Positions 41,781 to 51,965 of a DNA stretch of 64,000 nt are shown piece after piece. Position 1 is the stretch's first letter. Every line of letters begins with the position of its first letter. The translations under genes were made by a program, and so were the position numbers. The stretch is taken from positions 1,860,001-1,924,000 of the forward strand of contig OZ252008.1 of the NCBI GenBank assembly GCA_965246995.1. Direction: 5' to 3'. The notes below the pieces were generated by a model, which made no database searches, was not told the origin of the DNA, and was given only the letters and a program-made list of their open reading frames with translations. Source of the stretch: VXRJ01 sp965246995 (lineage in GTDB: Bacteria > Acidobacteriota > Vicinamibacteria > Vicinamibacterales > UBA8438).

Positions 41781-44700
41781 ATGAGGATGGCACTCCGACG
41801 TGGTGGCTTGGTCGCGATCCTCGCGATTCTGGCGTTCAGCGCGTTTCTCGCGACGGGTCTCGACGCGCAGCAGGGTGGCGAGCCCGAGCGCGTGGTCGAC
41901 TTCGAACGCGAGGTCCGTCCGATACTGTCGGACCAGTGCTTCGCCTGCCACGGACCGGACGAGGGCAGCCGGCAACGGGGTCTCCGCCTGGATACGCGCG
42001 AAGGCTGGTTCGAAGACCGAGGCCGCCTGGGCGGACCGGTCATCGTGGAGGGGGACGCCGAGGCGAGCAGCCTGTACCAGCGTCTGATCCATCAGAATGC
42101 GCGCCTCCGGATGCCGCAGGTCGCCGACCCGCTCACCGACGATCAGGTGGAGGCGATTCGCCTGTGGATCGATCAGGGAGCCGAGTGGCGGCCGCACTGG
42201 GCGTTCATTCCGCCCGAGCGTCCGGAACTCCCGCCGGTGGCGGATCCGGACTGGACCCGCAATCCGATAGACCGGTTTGTCCTGGCGCGCCTCGAGTCCG
42301 AGGGATTGCAGCCGTCGGCCGAGGCGAACCGCGCCACGCTGCTGCGGCGGGTGACGCTCGATCTGACCGGCCTGCCACCGAGTCGGGGCGAACTTGCCGC
42401 ATTCCTGAACGACGACTCGCCCGATGCCTACGAGCAGGCGATCGATCGACTGCTTGGCTCCACTCGCTACGGCGAGCGGATGGCGGCCGAGTGGCTCGAT
42501 GCGGCGCGCTACGCCGATACGAACGGCTACCAGACGGACGGCGAGCGCTCGATGTGGCGCTGGCGTGACTGGGTGATCGGTGCCTACAACGCCAACATGC
42601 CCTTCGATCAGTTCACCATCGAGCAGATCGCGGGAGACATGCTGCCGGACGCGACGCGCGATCAACAGGTGGCCACCGCGTTCAACCGCAACCACAGCCT
42701 GAACAGCGAGGGCGGGATCGTTCCGGAAGAGTTCCTCGCCGCCTACGCCGTCGACCGGGTCGAGACCACGTCCACCGTCTGGCTCGGCCTGACCCTCGGT
42801 TGCGCCCGCTGCCATGATCACAAGTTCGATCCGATCTCGCAGCAGGAGTTCTACGAGGTGATCGCCCACTTCAACAACATCCCGGAGCGGGGGAAGGGCT
42901 TCAAGTACGTCAACTCGCCGCCGCTGATCACCGCGCCGACCGATGAGCAGGAAGAAGAATTGGCCGAGTTGGATACGAAGCTGGACGAAGCGCGCGAGGC
43001 GCTGGCGGCTCTGGAGGATGTGGCAAGGGCGGCGCAGGCCGAATGGGAAGCCGCGCTGACTACCGCTGGACCGCTCGACTGGGCGCTTCGCGAGGATCTG
43101 CGGGTGCACCATCCATTCGAGGGTGACATCGCTGCAGCGCGGAGCCCGGAGGACGTGACCGCGGTGCTGGAAGAGGGGCTGCCCCGCTTTGTCGACGGGC
43201 CGCTCGGATCGGCGTTCGCCTTCGATGGCGAGCGCTTCGTCAACGCCGGCATGCACCCGAACATCGGGTATGACGACCCGTTCACTCTTTCCGCCTGGAT
43301 CCGGCCGGAATCTCCCGACGGCGTGATCGTGTCGCGGGCGGCGGGAGGCGATCAGGGTGAAGTGGGGTGGGGGCTCTACCTCGAAGAAGGGAAGCTCCGG
43401 CTCAGCATGTCGACCCGGGTCCTTGACGACGGGCTCGCAGCCGAGACGGTTGCGCCGGTTCGCCTGGGCGAGTGGCAGCACGTCGTCGCCAGCCACGACG
43501 GCTCGAAGACGCCCGAAGGGATGGCCATTTACGTCGATGGCGAGCCGCAGGCGATTGAGGGGCTTCTGGACCTGGTGGGGAACCGGATGCCCCAGCGCTA
43601 CCCGCTCCGGATCGGCGCGAGCGGATCGGACAAGCCGCGGTTCGAGGGCGCGATCGATGACGTCCGGATCTATGGCACAGTGCTGACACCCGAGCACGCG
43701 GCAGTGGTGGCGACGCGCGAATCCCTCAGCGACATCGCGGCAATCCCGGCGGGCGACCGGACGGCGGCGCAGAGGGAGAAGCTCCGTCTCGCCTTCCTGG
43801 ATCAGTACGCGCCGGCGGACGTTCGCGAGGCCGCCACCGAAGTCGCCGCGCTCGAGCAGGAGCGCGACGCGCTCTGGACCAGCTTCCCGACTGTCATGGT
43901 GATGGAGGAGATGCCGGAGCGTCGCCGTACCTTCCGCCTGGAGCGCGGGTCGTACGACAATCCGGCGGAAGAGGTTTTCCCGGGCATCCCGGCGGTCTTG
44001 CCGCCGCTCCCCGCGGGTGAGGAAGCGAACCGGCTCGCCTTCGCCCGCTGGCTGGTCGATCCGGACCATCCGCTCACCGCGCGTGTGACGGTGAACCGCT
44101 TCTGGCAGCAGTACTTCGGTACCGGCATCGTGAAGACGGCCGAGAACTTCGGCACGCAGGGAGAGTATCCGAGCCACCCCGAGCTGCTCGATTGGCTGGC
44201 CACTTCGTTCATCGACTCCGGCTGGGACATCAGGGCGATGCAGCGGCTGATCGTCACGAGCGCCGCCTACCGGCAGGCGTCGAACATCACGCCCGAGACA
44301 TGGGAGTCGGATCCGGAGAACCGCTTGCTGGCCCGTGGCCCGCGCCTGCGGCTGCCGGCCCAGATGATCCGCGATCAGGCCCTCGCGGTCTCCGGCCTGT
44401 TGGCGGAGCGGGTTGGCGGGCCGTCGGTGAAGCCGTACCAGCCGGAAGGGCTCTGGGACGAAGTGGTCGAAGGAGGCTACGGCGCGTACGAGCCCTCCGA
44501 CGGAGATGACCTGTACCGGCGCAGCCTCTACACCTTCTGGAAGCGGACGCTTGGCCCGCCTTCGATGATGACGTTCGATTCGTCGACGCGCGAGACCTGC
44601 ATCGTCCGGACCGGCCGGACCAACACGCCGCTGCAGGCGCTCAACCTGATGAACGACGTCACCTACGTCGAAGCGGCGCGCCGCCTGGCCGAGCGGATGA

Positions 44701-44972
44701 TGAACGAGGGGGGCGCGACCCCCGAGGAGCGGATCGCGTTCGCGCACTATCTCGTGACTGCGCACCGGCCGCGGCCGGAGGCCGAAACCATCCTGGTGAA
44801 CGGGTTCCGCCGGCATCTCGACCGGTACCAGGAGGATCGTGAAGCAGCGCTTGCCCTGGTGACACAGGGTGACTCGCCGCGCGACGAGACGCTCGACGTG
44901 GCGGAACTGGCCTCTTACACGATGGTGGCGAACCTGCTCCTGAACTTCGACGGCACCATCACGAAGGAATAG
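41781..44972 (+). CDS. PSCyt1/PSCyt2/PSD1 (DUF1549-DUF1553) secreted cytochrome-like protein with a LamG-type domain
   Basis: A 1063-residue exported protein. The signal peptide (about 1-29) ends GLDAQ. A cytochrome-like PSCyt1 region follows with CFACHGPDEG near residue 54, then DUF1549/PSCyt2 (about 150-375; NPIDRFVLARLE, and a second heme-type CARCH near 340). A short coiled coil lies near 390-420. A concanavalin A/LamG-like insertion occupies about 440-640 (FTLSAWIRPESPDGVIV). DUF1553/PSD1 is C-terminal (RVTVNRFWQQYFGTGIVKT). These proteins are common in Planctomycetes and Acidobacteria and are almost always paired with DUF1501, as here. A role in binding or degrading polymers is a hypothesis. 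GGGAGGAGAGG precedes the start. Confidence 0.88.
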   Translation: MRMALRRGGLVAILAILAFSAFLATGLDAQQGGEPERVVDFEREVRPILSDQCFACHGPDEGSRQRGLRLDTREGWFEDRGRLGGPVIVEGDAEASSLYQRLIHQNARLRMPQVADPLTDDQVEAIRLWIDQGAEWRPHWAFIPPERPELPPVADPDWTRNPIDRFVLARLESEGLQPSAEANRATLLRRVTLDLTGLPPSRGELAAFLNDDSPDAYEQAIDRLLGSTRYGERMAAEWLDAARYADTNGYQTDGERSMWRWRDWVIGAYNANMPFDQFTIEQIAGDMLPDATRDQQVATAFNRNHSLNSEGGIVPEEFLAAYAVDRVETTSTVWLGLTLGCARCHDHKFDPISQQEFYEVIAHFNNIPERGKGFKYVNSPPLITAPTDEQEEELAELDTKLDEAREALAALEDVARAAQAEWEAALTTAGPLDWALREDLRVHHPFEGDIAAARSPEDVTAVLEEGLPRFVDGPLGSAFAFDGERFVNAGMHPNIGYDDPFTLSAWIRPESPDGVIVSRAAGGDQGEVGWGLYLEEGKLRLSMSTRVLDDGLAAETVAPVRLGEWQHVVASHDGSKTPEGMAIYVDGEPQAIEGLLDLVGNRMPQRYPLRIGASGSDKPRFEGAIDDVRIYGTVLTPEHAAVVATRESLSDIAAIPAGDRTAAQREKLRLAFLDQYAPADVREAATEVAALEQERDALWTSFPTVMVMEEMPERRRTFRLERGSYDNPAEEVFPGIPAVLPPLPAGEEANRLAFARWLVDPDHPLTARVTVNRFWQQYFGTGIVKTAENFGTQGEYPSHPELLDWLATSFIDSGWDIRAMQRLIVTSAAYRQASNITPETWESDPENRLLARGPRLRLPAQMIRDQALAVSGLLAERVGGPSVKPYQPEGLWDEVVEGGYGAYEPSDGDDLYRRSLYTFWKRTLGPPSMMTFDSSTRETCIVRTGRTNTPLQALNLMNDVTYVEAARRLAERMMNEGGATPEERIAFAHYLVTAHRPRPEAETILVNGFRRHLDRYQEDREAALALVTQGDSPRDETLDVAELASYTMVANLLLNFDGTITKE

Positions 44973-45013
44973 CGGCCCACGCGGTGAGACGCGCGAACTG
45001 ACGGGGATACACG

Positions 45014-46465
45014 ATGGACGACGCACTGCAAACGTGGCTGTCTCGGCGGCGGTTTCTGGAACTGGCGAGCACCGGGATTGGCTCGGCCGCGCTTGCGACC
45101 CTCTTTGGCCAGGACCTCCTGGCGCAGGCGCCCGCTACCGCTGCGGCCGGCGGGTTGCCGGGAATGCCGCACTTCGCGCCGAAGGCGAAGCGGGTGATCT
45201 ACCTCTTCATGTCGGGGGCGCCGTCACAGCACGAGCTGTTCGACTACAAGCCGACGCTCGCGCAGATGGTGGGTGAGGATCTGCCGCCGTCGGTCCGTGG
45301 CAACCAGCGGGTCACCACGATGACCGCGGGCCAGACCAGCTTCCCGCTTGTTCCCTCGAAGTACCCCTTCTCGCAACACGGTCAGTCGGGCACCTGGGTC
45401 AGCTCGCTCATGCCGCACACGGCGGGGATCGTCGACGACCTCTGCTTCATCCACTCGATGCACACGGAGGCGATCAACCACGACCCGGGGATCACTTTCT
45501 TCCAGACCGGCGCGCAGCTCGCTGGCCGGCCCAGCATCGGCGCCTGGCTGTCGTACGGGCTGGGAACAATGAACGCGGACCTGCCGACGTTCGTTGCGAT
45601 GGTCTCGAAGGGCTCGGCGCAGACCGGCCAGCCGCTCTACGACCGTCTCTGGGGAAGCGGATTCCTGCCGACGCGTTACCAGGGGGTGAAGTTCCTGTCG
45701 ACCGGCGACCCGGTGCTCTATCTCTCGAACCCGCCGGGTGTCGACGACGGGACGCGCCGCCGGTTCCTCGACGATCTGGGCGAGTTGAACACGCTGAAGG
45801 AGGCGGAGTTCGGCGACCCGGAGACCGCGACCCGGATCGCGCAGTACGAGATGGCGTACCGGATGCAGAGTTCGGTGCCCGAGCTGACCGATCTCTCGGA
45901 CGAGCCGGACAGCACGTTCGAACTGTACGGCGAGGATTCACGCAAGCCGGGCACCTTCGCCCGCAACTGCCTCCTGGCGCGCCGGCTGGCGGAACGGGAC
46001 GTCCGCTTCATCCAGTGTTTCCACCGCGGGTGGGATCAGCACACCCGGTTGCCGCAGGGAATCGAGCGGCAGGCGGGGGATGTCGACCAGGCGCAGGCAG
46101 CGCTCGTCACCGACCTGAAGAACCGCGGCATGCTGGACGACACACTGGTGGTCTGGGGGGGCGAGTTCGGCCGGAGCGCCTACTGCCAGGGGATCTTCAC
46201 CGAGGAGACCTACGGGCGCGACCATCATCCCCGCTGCTTCACCATGTGGCTCGCGGGCGGGGGCGTGCGGCCGGGCACCAGCCATGGCGAGAGCGACGAC
46301 TTCTCGTACAACATCGTCCGGGACCCGGTTCACATCCACGACCTGCATGCGACGATGCTGCACCTGCTCGGCATCGATCACACGAAGCTGACGTACGCGT
46401 ACCAGGGGCGCGACTTCCGGCTGACCGACGTTCACGGCACCGTGGTCGACGGCATCCTGGCATAG
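45014..46465 (+). CDS. DUF1501 domain protein with Tat signal
   Basis: A 483-residue protein with a twin-arginine signal (SRRRFLELASTGIGSAALATL), so it is exported folded. The body matches DUF1501, a sulfatase/alkaline-phosphatase-like fold: RVIYLFMSGAPSQHELFDYKP, FIHSMHTEAINHDPG and VVWGGEFGRS, with C-terminal HDLHATMLHLLGIDH. Histidines and acids consistent with a metal site are kept. It follows the PSD1 gene by 41 bases. The reaction is unknown. Confidence 0.88.
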   Translation: MDDALQTWLSRRRFLELASTGIGSAALATLFGQDLLAQAPATAAAGGLPGMPHFAPKAKRVIYLFMSGAPSQHELFDYKPTLAQMVGEDLPPSVRGNQRVTTMTAGQTSFPLVPSKYPFSQHGQSGTWVSSLMPHTAGIVDDLCFIHSMHTEAINHDPGITFFQTGAQLAGRPSIGAWLSYGLGTMNADLPTFVAMVSKGSAQTGQPLYDRLWGSGFLPTRYQGVKFLSTGDPVLYLSNPPGVDDGTRRRFLDDLGELNTLKEAEFGDPETATRIAQYEMAYRMQSSVPELTDLSDEPDSTFELYGEDSRKPGTFARNCLLARRLAERDVRFIQCFHRGWDQHTRLPQGIERQAGDVDQAQAALVTDLKNRGMLDDTLVVWGGEFGRSAYCQGIFTEETYGRDHHPRCFTMWLAGGGVRPGTSHGESDDFSYNIVRDPVHIHDLHATMLHLLGIDHTKLTYAYQGRDFRLTDVHGTVVDGILA

Positions 46466-46473
46466 ACGGGTGG

Positions 46474-46529
46474 CTGGGAGCTTGCGCGGCAGAAGTTTCG
46501 TGCCCGCGAGACTTCCAACGCGCTCCCAG
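46474..46529 (+). terminator. long nested hairpin between the DUF1501 and acyl-CoA dehydrogenase genes
   Basis: Outer arms CTGGGAGC (46474-46481) and GCTCCCAG (46522-46529) enclose an inner 9-bp stem, GAAGTTTCG (46492-46500) with CGAGACTTC (46507-46515), including one G-U pair around a 6-base loop. GCG/CGC pairs between them extend the structure. It fills most of the 81-base gap. It could be a terminator, a 3' stabiliser or a structured leader of the next gene; no U-tract follows. Confidence 0.5.
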
Positions 46530-46546
46530 GCGCGCGCCGCGACCTG

Positions 46547-47686
46547 ATGGACTTCCGACCGACCGAGGCGGAACAGATCACCCGCCAGTCCATCCGGGAG
46601 TTCGCCGAGCGGGAGATCGCGCCGCACGTCATGGCGTGGGACGAGGCGGAGGCATTTCCGCCGGAGCTTCAGCCGAAGCTCGCCGCGCTGGGCCTCTTCG
46701 GCATGCAGTTTCCGGAGCAATACGGCGGCGCCGATCTCACCGCCGTCGAGTACTGCATCACGATTGAGGAACTGGCGCGCGTCGATCCGGCAACCGCGCT
46801 GATGGTCGCGGCGCACAATGGCCTGGCCGCGTCACACATCGCCAAGTTCGGCTCCGACGCGCAGCGCGAGCGGTGGCTCGGCCCCCTCGCGCGCGGCGAG
46901 ATCCTCGGCGCCTGGGCGCTGACCGAACCGGACGCCGGGAGTGATGCCGCCGCGCTCCGGGCGCGCGCGGTTCGCGATGGCGACGGCTGGGTGCTGAACG
47001 GGACAAAGTCGTTCACGACGCACGCGGGTATTGCCGGGTTGACGGTAGTGATGGCGGTGACCGATCCGGGTAAGGGACAGCGGGGCATCTCCGCCTTCGT
47101 TGTCGAAGCGGGCGCGCCGGGGCTTTCCGCCGGCCGGAAGGAACGGAAGCTCGGCATGCGGGCGAGCACCACGGCCGAGACACGGCTGGACGACTGTCGC
47201 GTCTCGGCGGACTGCCTGCTCGGGCGCGAGGGCTACGGTTTCGTCAACGCGATGCAGGTGCTCGACGCCGGCCGTATCGGGATTGCCGCGCTGGCCGTCG
47301 GCCTGGCGCAGGGGGCGTTCGAGGCGGCGCGTCGCTACGCGAAGCAGCGCCGGCAATTCGGGCGGCCACTCACAGCGTTTCAGGCGATTCAGTGGAAGCT
47401 GGCCGATCTGGCCACCACGATTGATGCCTCCCGGCTGCTCACGTACCGCGCCGCGTACGAGCAGGATCAGGGACGTCCGACGACACGGGAGTCGTCGATT
47501 GCCAAGCTGTACGCCAGCGAGACGGCGGTACGCGCGGCGGAGGAGTGCGTCCAGATCCATGGCGGCTACGGTTTCGTCCGCGACTATCCGGCCGAGAAGT
47601 TCTTCCGCGACGTGAAGCTGCTCACGATCGGCGAGGGAACGAGCGAGATTCAACGCCTGGTCATTGCGCGGCAGTACCTCTCGTGA
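46547..47686 (+). CDS. acyl-CoA dehydrogenase (short/branched-chain type)
   Basis: A 379-residue acyl-CoA dehydrogenase. FAD motifs WALTEPDAGSDAAA (about 124-137) and FTTHAGIAG, plus the catalytic glutamate in LTIGEGTSEIQRLV near the C-terminus, are intact. The style (YGFVRDYPAEKFFRDVKLL) is that of butyryl- or branched-chain enzymes. It overlaps meaB by four bases (GTGA), and the epimerase follows, pointing to a pathway feeding methylmalonyl-CoA, such as valine or isoleucine breakdown. Confidence 0.88.
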   Translation: MDFRPTEAEQITRQSIREFAEREIAPHVMAWDEAEAFPPELQPKLAALGLFGMQFPEQYGGADLTAVEYCITIEELARVDPATALMVAAHNGLAASHIAKFGSDAQRERWLGPLARGEILGAWALTEPDAGSDAAALRARAVRDGDGWVLNGTKSFTTHAGIAGLTVVMAVTDPGKGQRGISAFVVEAGAPGLSAGRKERKLGMRASTTAETRLDDCRVSADCLLGREGYGFVNAMQVLDAGRIGIAALAVGLAQGAFEAARRYAKQRRQFGRPLTAFQAIQWKLADLATTIDASRLLTYRAAYEQDQGRPTTRESSIAKLYASETAVRAAEECVQIHGGYGFVRDYPAEKFFRDVKLLTIGEGTSEIQRLVIARQYLS

Positions 47687-48705
47687 CGAACGCTGCCGTG
47701 TCCCCGCCGCATCCCGCCGTACCGCGTAACGGCCATACCGGCCCGGCGGAGTTGGCCGCTGCGGTCGTCGCCGGCGACCGTCGCGCGATCGCGCGGGCCA
47801 TCTCCATCGTCGAGCGCGAGGCGCCCGAGTCGGCCGCGCTGGTCGGCGCGCTCTTCCCGCGGACGGGACGCGCACTGGTGGTGGGACTGACCGGCGCGCC
47901 GGGGGTCGGCAAGAGCACGCTGGCGGATCGGCTGACCGCAGTCTGGCGCGCGGAAGGTCGTACGGTCGGTGTGCTCGCGGTCGATCCGACGAGTCCGTTC
48001 AGTGGTGGCGCGATTCTCGGCGACCGGATCAGGATGCAGGGACACGTGGAGGACCACGGCGTGTTCGTCCGAAGCATGGCGACGCGCGGCCAGCTGGGCG
48101 GACTCGCGCGCGCCACCTACGATGCGCTGGTGGTGCTCGATGCCGCCGGTTGCGACGTGGTGCTGATCGAGACAGTCGGCGTCGGACAGGCGGAGATCGA
48201 GATCTCGCGCACCGCCGACGTTTCGTTGGTGGTGACCGTGCCGGGGGGCGGGGACGATGTCCAGGCGATCAAGGCGGGCATCATGGAGATCGCGGACGTC
48301 TTCGTGGTCAACAAGGCGGATCGCGACGGCGCCGACCGGGTGGTGGCCGACATCGAGGGCATGCTGGCGCTGCGCGAGGCACCGCTGGACGCACCCCGTC
48401 CGGAGGTGATGCGGACATCCGCCGCCACCGGCCAGGGGGTGGATGAACTGGCGGCGGCGGTGGGGCGCTTCGTCTCGCAAAGGGGACACGGCGATGATCG
48501 TTCGCGTAGCCGTGCACGTGCCAGACTCGACGCGATTGTCGCGGAGCGCCTGGCCGATGCCATCGCGGCAAGCGGCGGGATCGACGCGCTGGTGGATGCT
48601 GTCGCCAGCCGCATGACCGATCCGTACGCCGCGGCGGAGCAACTGGTGCAGCGGGTGGTGAAGCACGCTGGACAAGAACTGGACAAGGAGAAGCACAACG
48701 GATGA
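47683..48705 (+). CDS. meaB: methylmalonyl-CoA mutase-associated GTPase MeaB
   Basis: A 340-residue G3E-family GTPase that loads and protects B12 in methylmalonyl-CoA mutase. Walker A GAPGVGKST is near residue 70. It also has VDPTSPFSGGAILGDRIRM, ETVGVGQAEIEI (switch region) and the NKAD specificity motif. GTG 47683 overlaps the upstream stop; frames further upstream lie in the dehydrogenase. No mutase gene is inside the window. Confidence 0.93.
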   Translation: MTNAAVSPPHPAVPRNGHTGPAELAAAVVAGDRRAIARAISIVEREAPESAALVGALFPRTGRALVVGLTGAPGVGKSTLADRLTAVWRAEGRTVGVLAVDPTSPFSGGAILGDRIRMQGHVEDHGVFVRSMATRGQLGGLARATYDALVVLDAAGCDVVLIETVGVGQAEIEISRTADVSLVVTVPGGGDDVQAIKAGIMEIADVFVVNKADRDGADRVVADIEGMLALREAPLDAPRPEVMRTSAATGQGVDELAAAVGRFVSQRGHGDDRSRSRARARLDAIVAERLADAIAASGGIDALVDAVASRMTDPYAAAEQLVQRVVKHAGQELDKEKHNG

Positions 48706-49120
48706 CCGTGGAACTGGATCACATCGGTATTGCCGTCGGCGACATCGGCGCGGCGCTGGCGTTCTACCAGACTGCGCTGGGTCTCGATGTGGACGAGACC
48801 GAAGAGGTGCCGTCGCAGGGAGTGCGCGCGCACTTTCTCCGGGTCGGCACCGCTTCGCTCGAACTGCTGGAGGCGACGGCTGAGGATTCCCCCATCGGAC
48901 GCTTCGTCGACCGCCGGGGGCCGGGGCTCCATCACATCACGCTGCGCGTCGATGACATTCGCGCGGCTCTCGACCGGCTCCGTGCCCAGGGGGTGCGCCT
49001 GATCGACGAGACCCCGCGCGACGGCGCGGAGGGCGCGCTGGTGGCCTTCGTGCATCCGTTGAGCGCGCATGGCGTCCTGGTCGAACTGAAGCAGGAACGG
49101 CCGGCGGAAGGAGACGTGTC

Positions 49121-49124
<4 letters not shown>
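48702..49124 (+). CDS. mce: methylmalonyl-CoA epimerase
   Basis: A 140-residue vicinal-oxygen-chelate protein that interconverts (2R)- and (2S)-methylmalonyl-CoA. It has two beta-alpha-beta-beta-beta modules with metal ligands in LDHIGIAVGDI (His 7), GLHHITLRVDDI (near 81) and the C-terminal VLVELKQE glutamate. It overlaps meaB by four bases (ATGA), so it is coupled to the same pathway. Confidence 0.92.
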
Positions 49125-49989
<865 letters not shown>

Positions 49990-49990
<1 letters not shown>

Positions 49991-50904
49991 TGGCACAGCC
50001 GATTCTGACGGTCGGTTCCGTCGCATTCGATTCGGTCGGCACCCCGTTCGGCGAGGTGTCGCGCATTCTGGGTGGCGCCGCAACCTACTTCAGCGTCGCC
50101 GCATCGTATTTCACCAGCGTCCGCCTCGTCGCGGTGGTAGGCGAGGACTTCGGCGACGAGCAGATGCAGGTGTTCGGTGGCCGCCCCATCGATCTTTCGG
50201 GGTTGCAGCGCGTGTCGGGGGAGACGTTCCGCTGGAAGGGCGAATACGGTCCCGACCTCAACAGCCGCGAGACGATCTACACGCACCTCAACGTCTTCAG
50301 CGAGTTCCGCCCGCACATCCCGGCGGCGTATCGGTCGTCGCCGATCGTCTTCCTTGCCAACATCCACCCGGCGCTGCAGCTCGAGGTGCTCGATCAAATC
50401 GACGCGCCGCAGTTTGTGGCGATGGACACCATGAACTACTGGATCGAAGGGACGCCGGAGGAACTGCGAGCCGTGCTCAAGCGTGTCAACGCGGTGGTGA
50501 TCAACGACGAAGAGGCACGCCAGTTGAGCGGCGAGTCGAACCTGGTGAAGGCTGCGCGTGCGATACGCGCCATGGGACCGGACCGCATCGTGATCAAGCG
50601 GGGCGAACATGGCGTCCTGATGACGCGCGACGATGGTTTCTTCGCGGCGCCCGGGCTACCGCTCGAGGAGGTGCACGACCCCACCGGTGCGGGCGACACT
50701 TTCGCCGGCGGCTTTGTCGGCTACCTCGCGGCGGCCGGCGAGTGGTCGGACGCGGCGATGACGCGCGCGGTGATCTGCGGCAGCGCGCTGGCGTCGCTCA
50801 CCGTCGAGGACTTCGGTCTGCGGCGCCTTTCGAGCCTGACTGACGACGATATTCGTCTCCGTCTCGACGCGTTCAAGCGCTTGACCCATTTCGATGCGCT
50901 CTGA
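49990..50904 (+). CDS. PfkB family carbohydrate/nucleoside kinase
   Basis: A 304-residue ribokinase-like enzyme. N-terminal ILTVGSVAFDSVGTPFGE and the glycine pair in LGGAATYFSVAAS match the family. The ATP/anion-hole motif DPTGAGDTFAGGFVG carries the catalytic aspartate near residue 237. Position directly after mtnP, coupled by TGATG, suggests a substrate from methylthioadenosine or adenosine salvage, but sequence does not prove it. Confidence 0.85.
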
Positions 50905-51382
50905 CGCGTGGCCCGGTCGACGGTTCGGCGGCGCGCGTCGCATGCTGTTGCCGGGAGTCGTGGTAGCCGGCGCCGTCGGCTGGGCCGTCATTCTGGTGGC
51001 TGCGCCGTACGTGCTGGCGCAGCCGGAACCGACCACGGCCGCCGCCCTCGCCGCCACGGGAACCTACTTCGCCGCCAGTCTCGTCTGCCACCAGCAGCCG
51101 GCGCGGTCGTTCCATCCGTGGGGCCGAAAGCTCCCGGTTTGCGCCCGCTGCGCGGGGTTGTATGGCGGCGCGCTGGTGGGCTTCCTGTTCCTCCCCTGGC
51201 CGGCCGGCGCGCGGCGGACGCGAGGCGTGATTGCCCTGGCCGCCGTCCCGACCGGGGTCACTTTCCTGTTGGAAGTCGTCGGCCTGTGGGATCCGGGTAA
51301 CGTGATCCGTTGCGTCGCCGCCCTTCCGTTGGGAGCGTCGGTGGCGTGGTTCGTAGCAAACGCCGCGCGCCGGTTGGTTTAA
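50894..51382 (+). CDS. DUF2085 family membrane protein
   Basis: A 162-residue protein with four hydrophobic segments and the DUF2085 cysteine motifs: LVCHQQPARSFHPWG (about 63-77) and LPVCARCAGLYGGALVG (about 79-95). The CHQ and CARC cysteines could bind metal. Function is unknown. It overlaps the kinase gene by 11 bases in another frame, so the start at 50894 depends on that overlap being real; a later ATG at 50942 is possible. Confidence 0.8.
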   Translation: MRSDAWPGRRFGGARRMLLPGVVVAGAVGWAVILVAAPYVLAQPEPTTAAALAATGTYFAASLVCHQQPARSFHPWGRKLPVCARCAGLYGGALVGFLFLPWPAGARRTRGVIALAAVPTGVTFLLEVVGLWDPGNVIRCVAALPLGASVAWFVANAARRLV

Positions 51383-51391
51383 TCTTTCGCA

Positions 51392-51781
51392 ATGACCTAC
51401 CGTCCGGACGCGGCCGACCCATCGACCGCTGCCCTCGTCTGCGTGGCCGCCTGGGCGATGCCGGGGGCGGGGCATCTGTGGCTGGGCCGGGCCGTGAAGG
51501 GTGTGGTTTTTCTGGTGGCTCTGCCGCTGATGTTCGCAGTCGGCCTCGGTTTGGAGGGGGAGCTGTACCCGGTGGATCTGTCGCAGCCGCTCGTCGCGCT
51601 GCAGGGGCTCGCCGACCTGGGCATCGGCCTGCCGTACCTGGTGGCGCTTGCCGCCGGATTGGGAGAGGGGCGCGTCGTGGCCGCCACGTACGAGTACGGG
51701 AACACGTTTCTCGTGGTCGCCGGCCTGCTGAACATCCTGGTGGTGCTGGACGCCTTCGACATCGCCCGTGGTCGGAAGTAG
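51392..51781 (+). CDS. small membrane protein, probably DUF6677-like
   Basis: A 129-residue protein with about four hydrophobic segments, a GAGHLWLGRAVKG motif near residue 26 that recalls TM2-like membrane proteins, and a C-terminal VVAGLLNILVVLDAFDIARG. I associate this pattern with an acidobacterial DUF, but I am not certain of the number. A TAATCT hexamer (51380-51385) ends six bases before the ATG, another possible leaderless promoter. Confidence 0.72.
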   Translation: MTYRPDAADPSTAALVCVAAWAMPGAGHLWLGRAVKGVVFLVALPLMFAVGLGLEGELYPVDLSQPLVALQGLADLGIGLPYLVALAAGLGEGRVVAATYEYGNTFLVVAGLLNILVVLDAFDIARGRK

Positions 51782-51791
51782 CGGGTGCCCG

Positions 51792-51965
51792 ATGGCAAGC
51801 CACTTCCTGCTCGTGGTCGTATTCGCCGCTTTCGTCTCGGTCGTCTTCGCCATGCTGGTGCGTGACGAACCGCGCGAGCAGGCGCGCTACGGCGGCCTGC
51901 TGTTCGCTACGTTCGTGCTCGCCGCCTTGCTGTTCGGCTGGCTGATGTATCCCTTTCCCCTGTGA
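51792..51965 (+). CDS. 57-residue two-helix membrane protein, unknown
   Basis: A very small protein made of two hydrophobic helices (residues 4-20 and about 35-52) joined by a polar loop with RDEPREQARYGG. I do not recognise it. It is ten bases after the previous gene and overlaps the VanZ-like gene (GTGA at 51962-51965), which supports it being translated. Confidence 0.65.
   Translation: MASHFLLVVVFAAFVSVVFAMLVRDEPREQARYGGLLFATFVLAALLFGWLMYPFPL

Noticed and set aside
41691..45026. A minus-strand open frame of more than 1100 codons opposite the PSD1 gene
   Set aside because: It is the mirror of a gene with clear domains. High-GC codon use leaves few stops on the opposite strand, and the translated sequence is Arg/His/Asp-rich without recognisable motifs.
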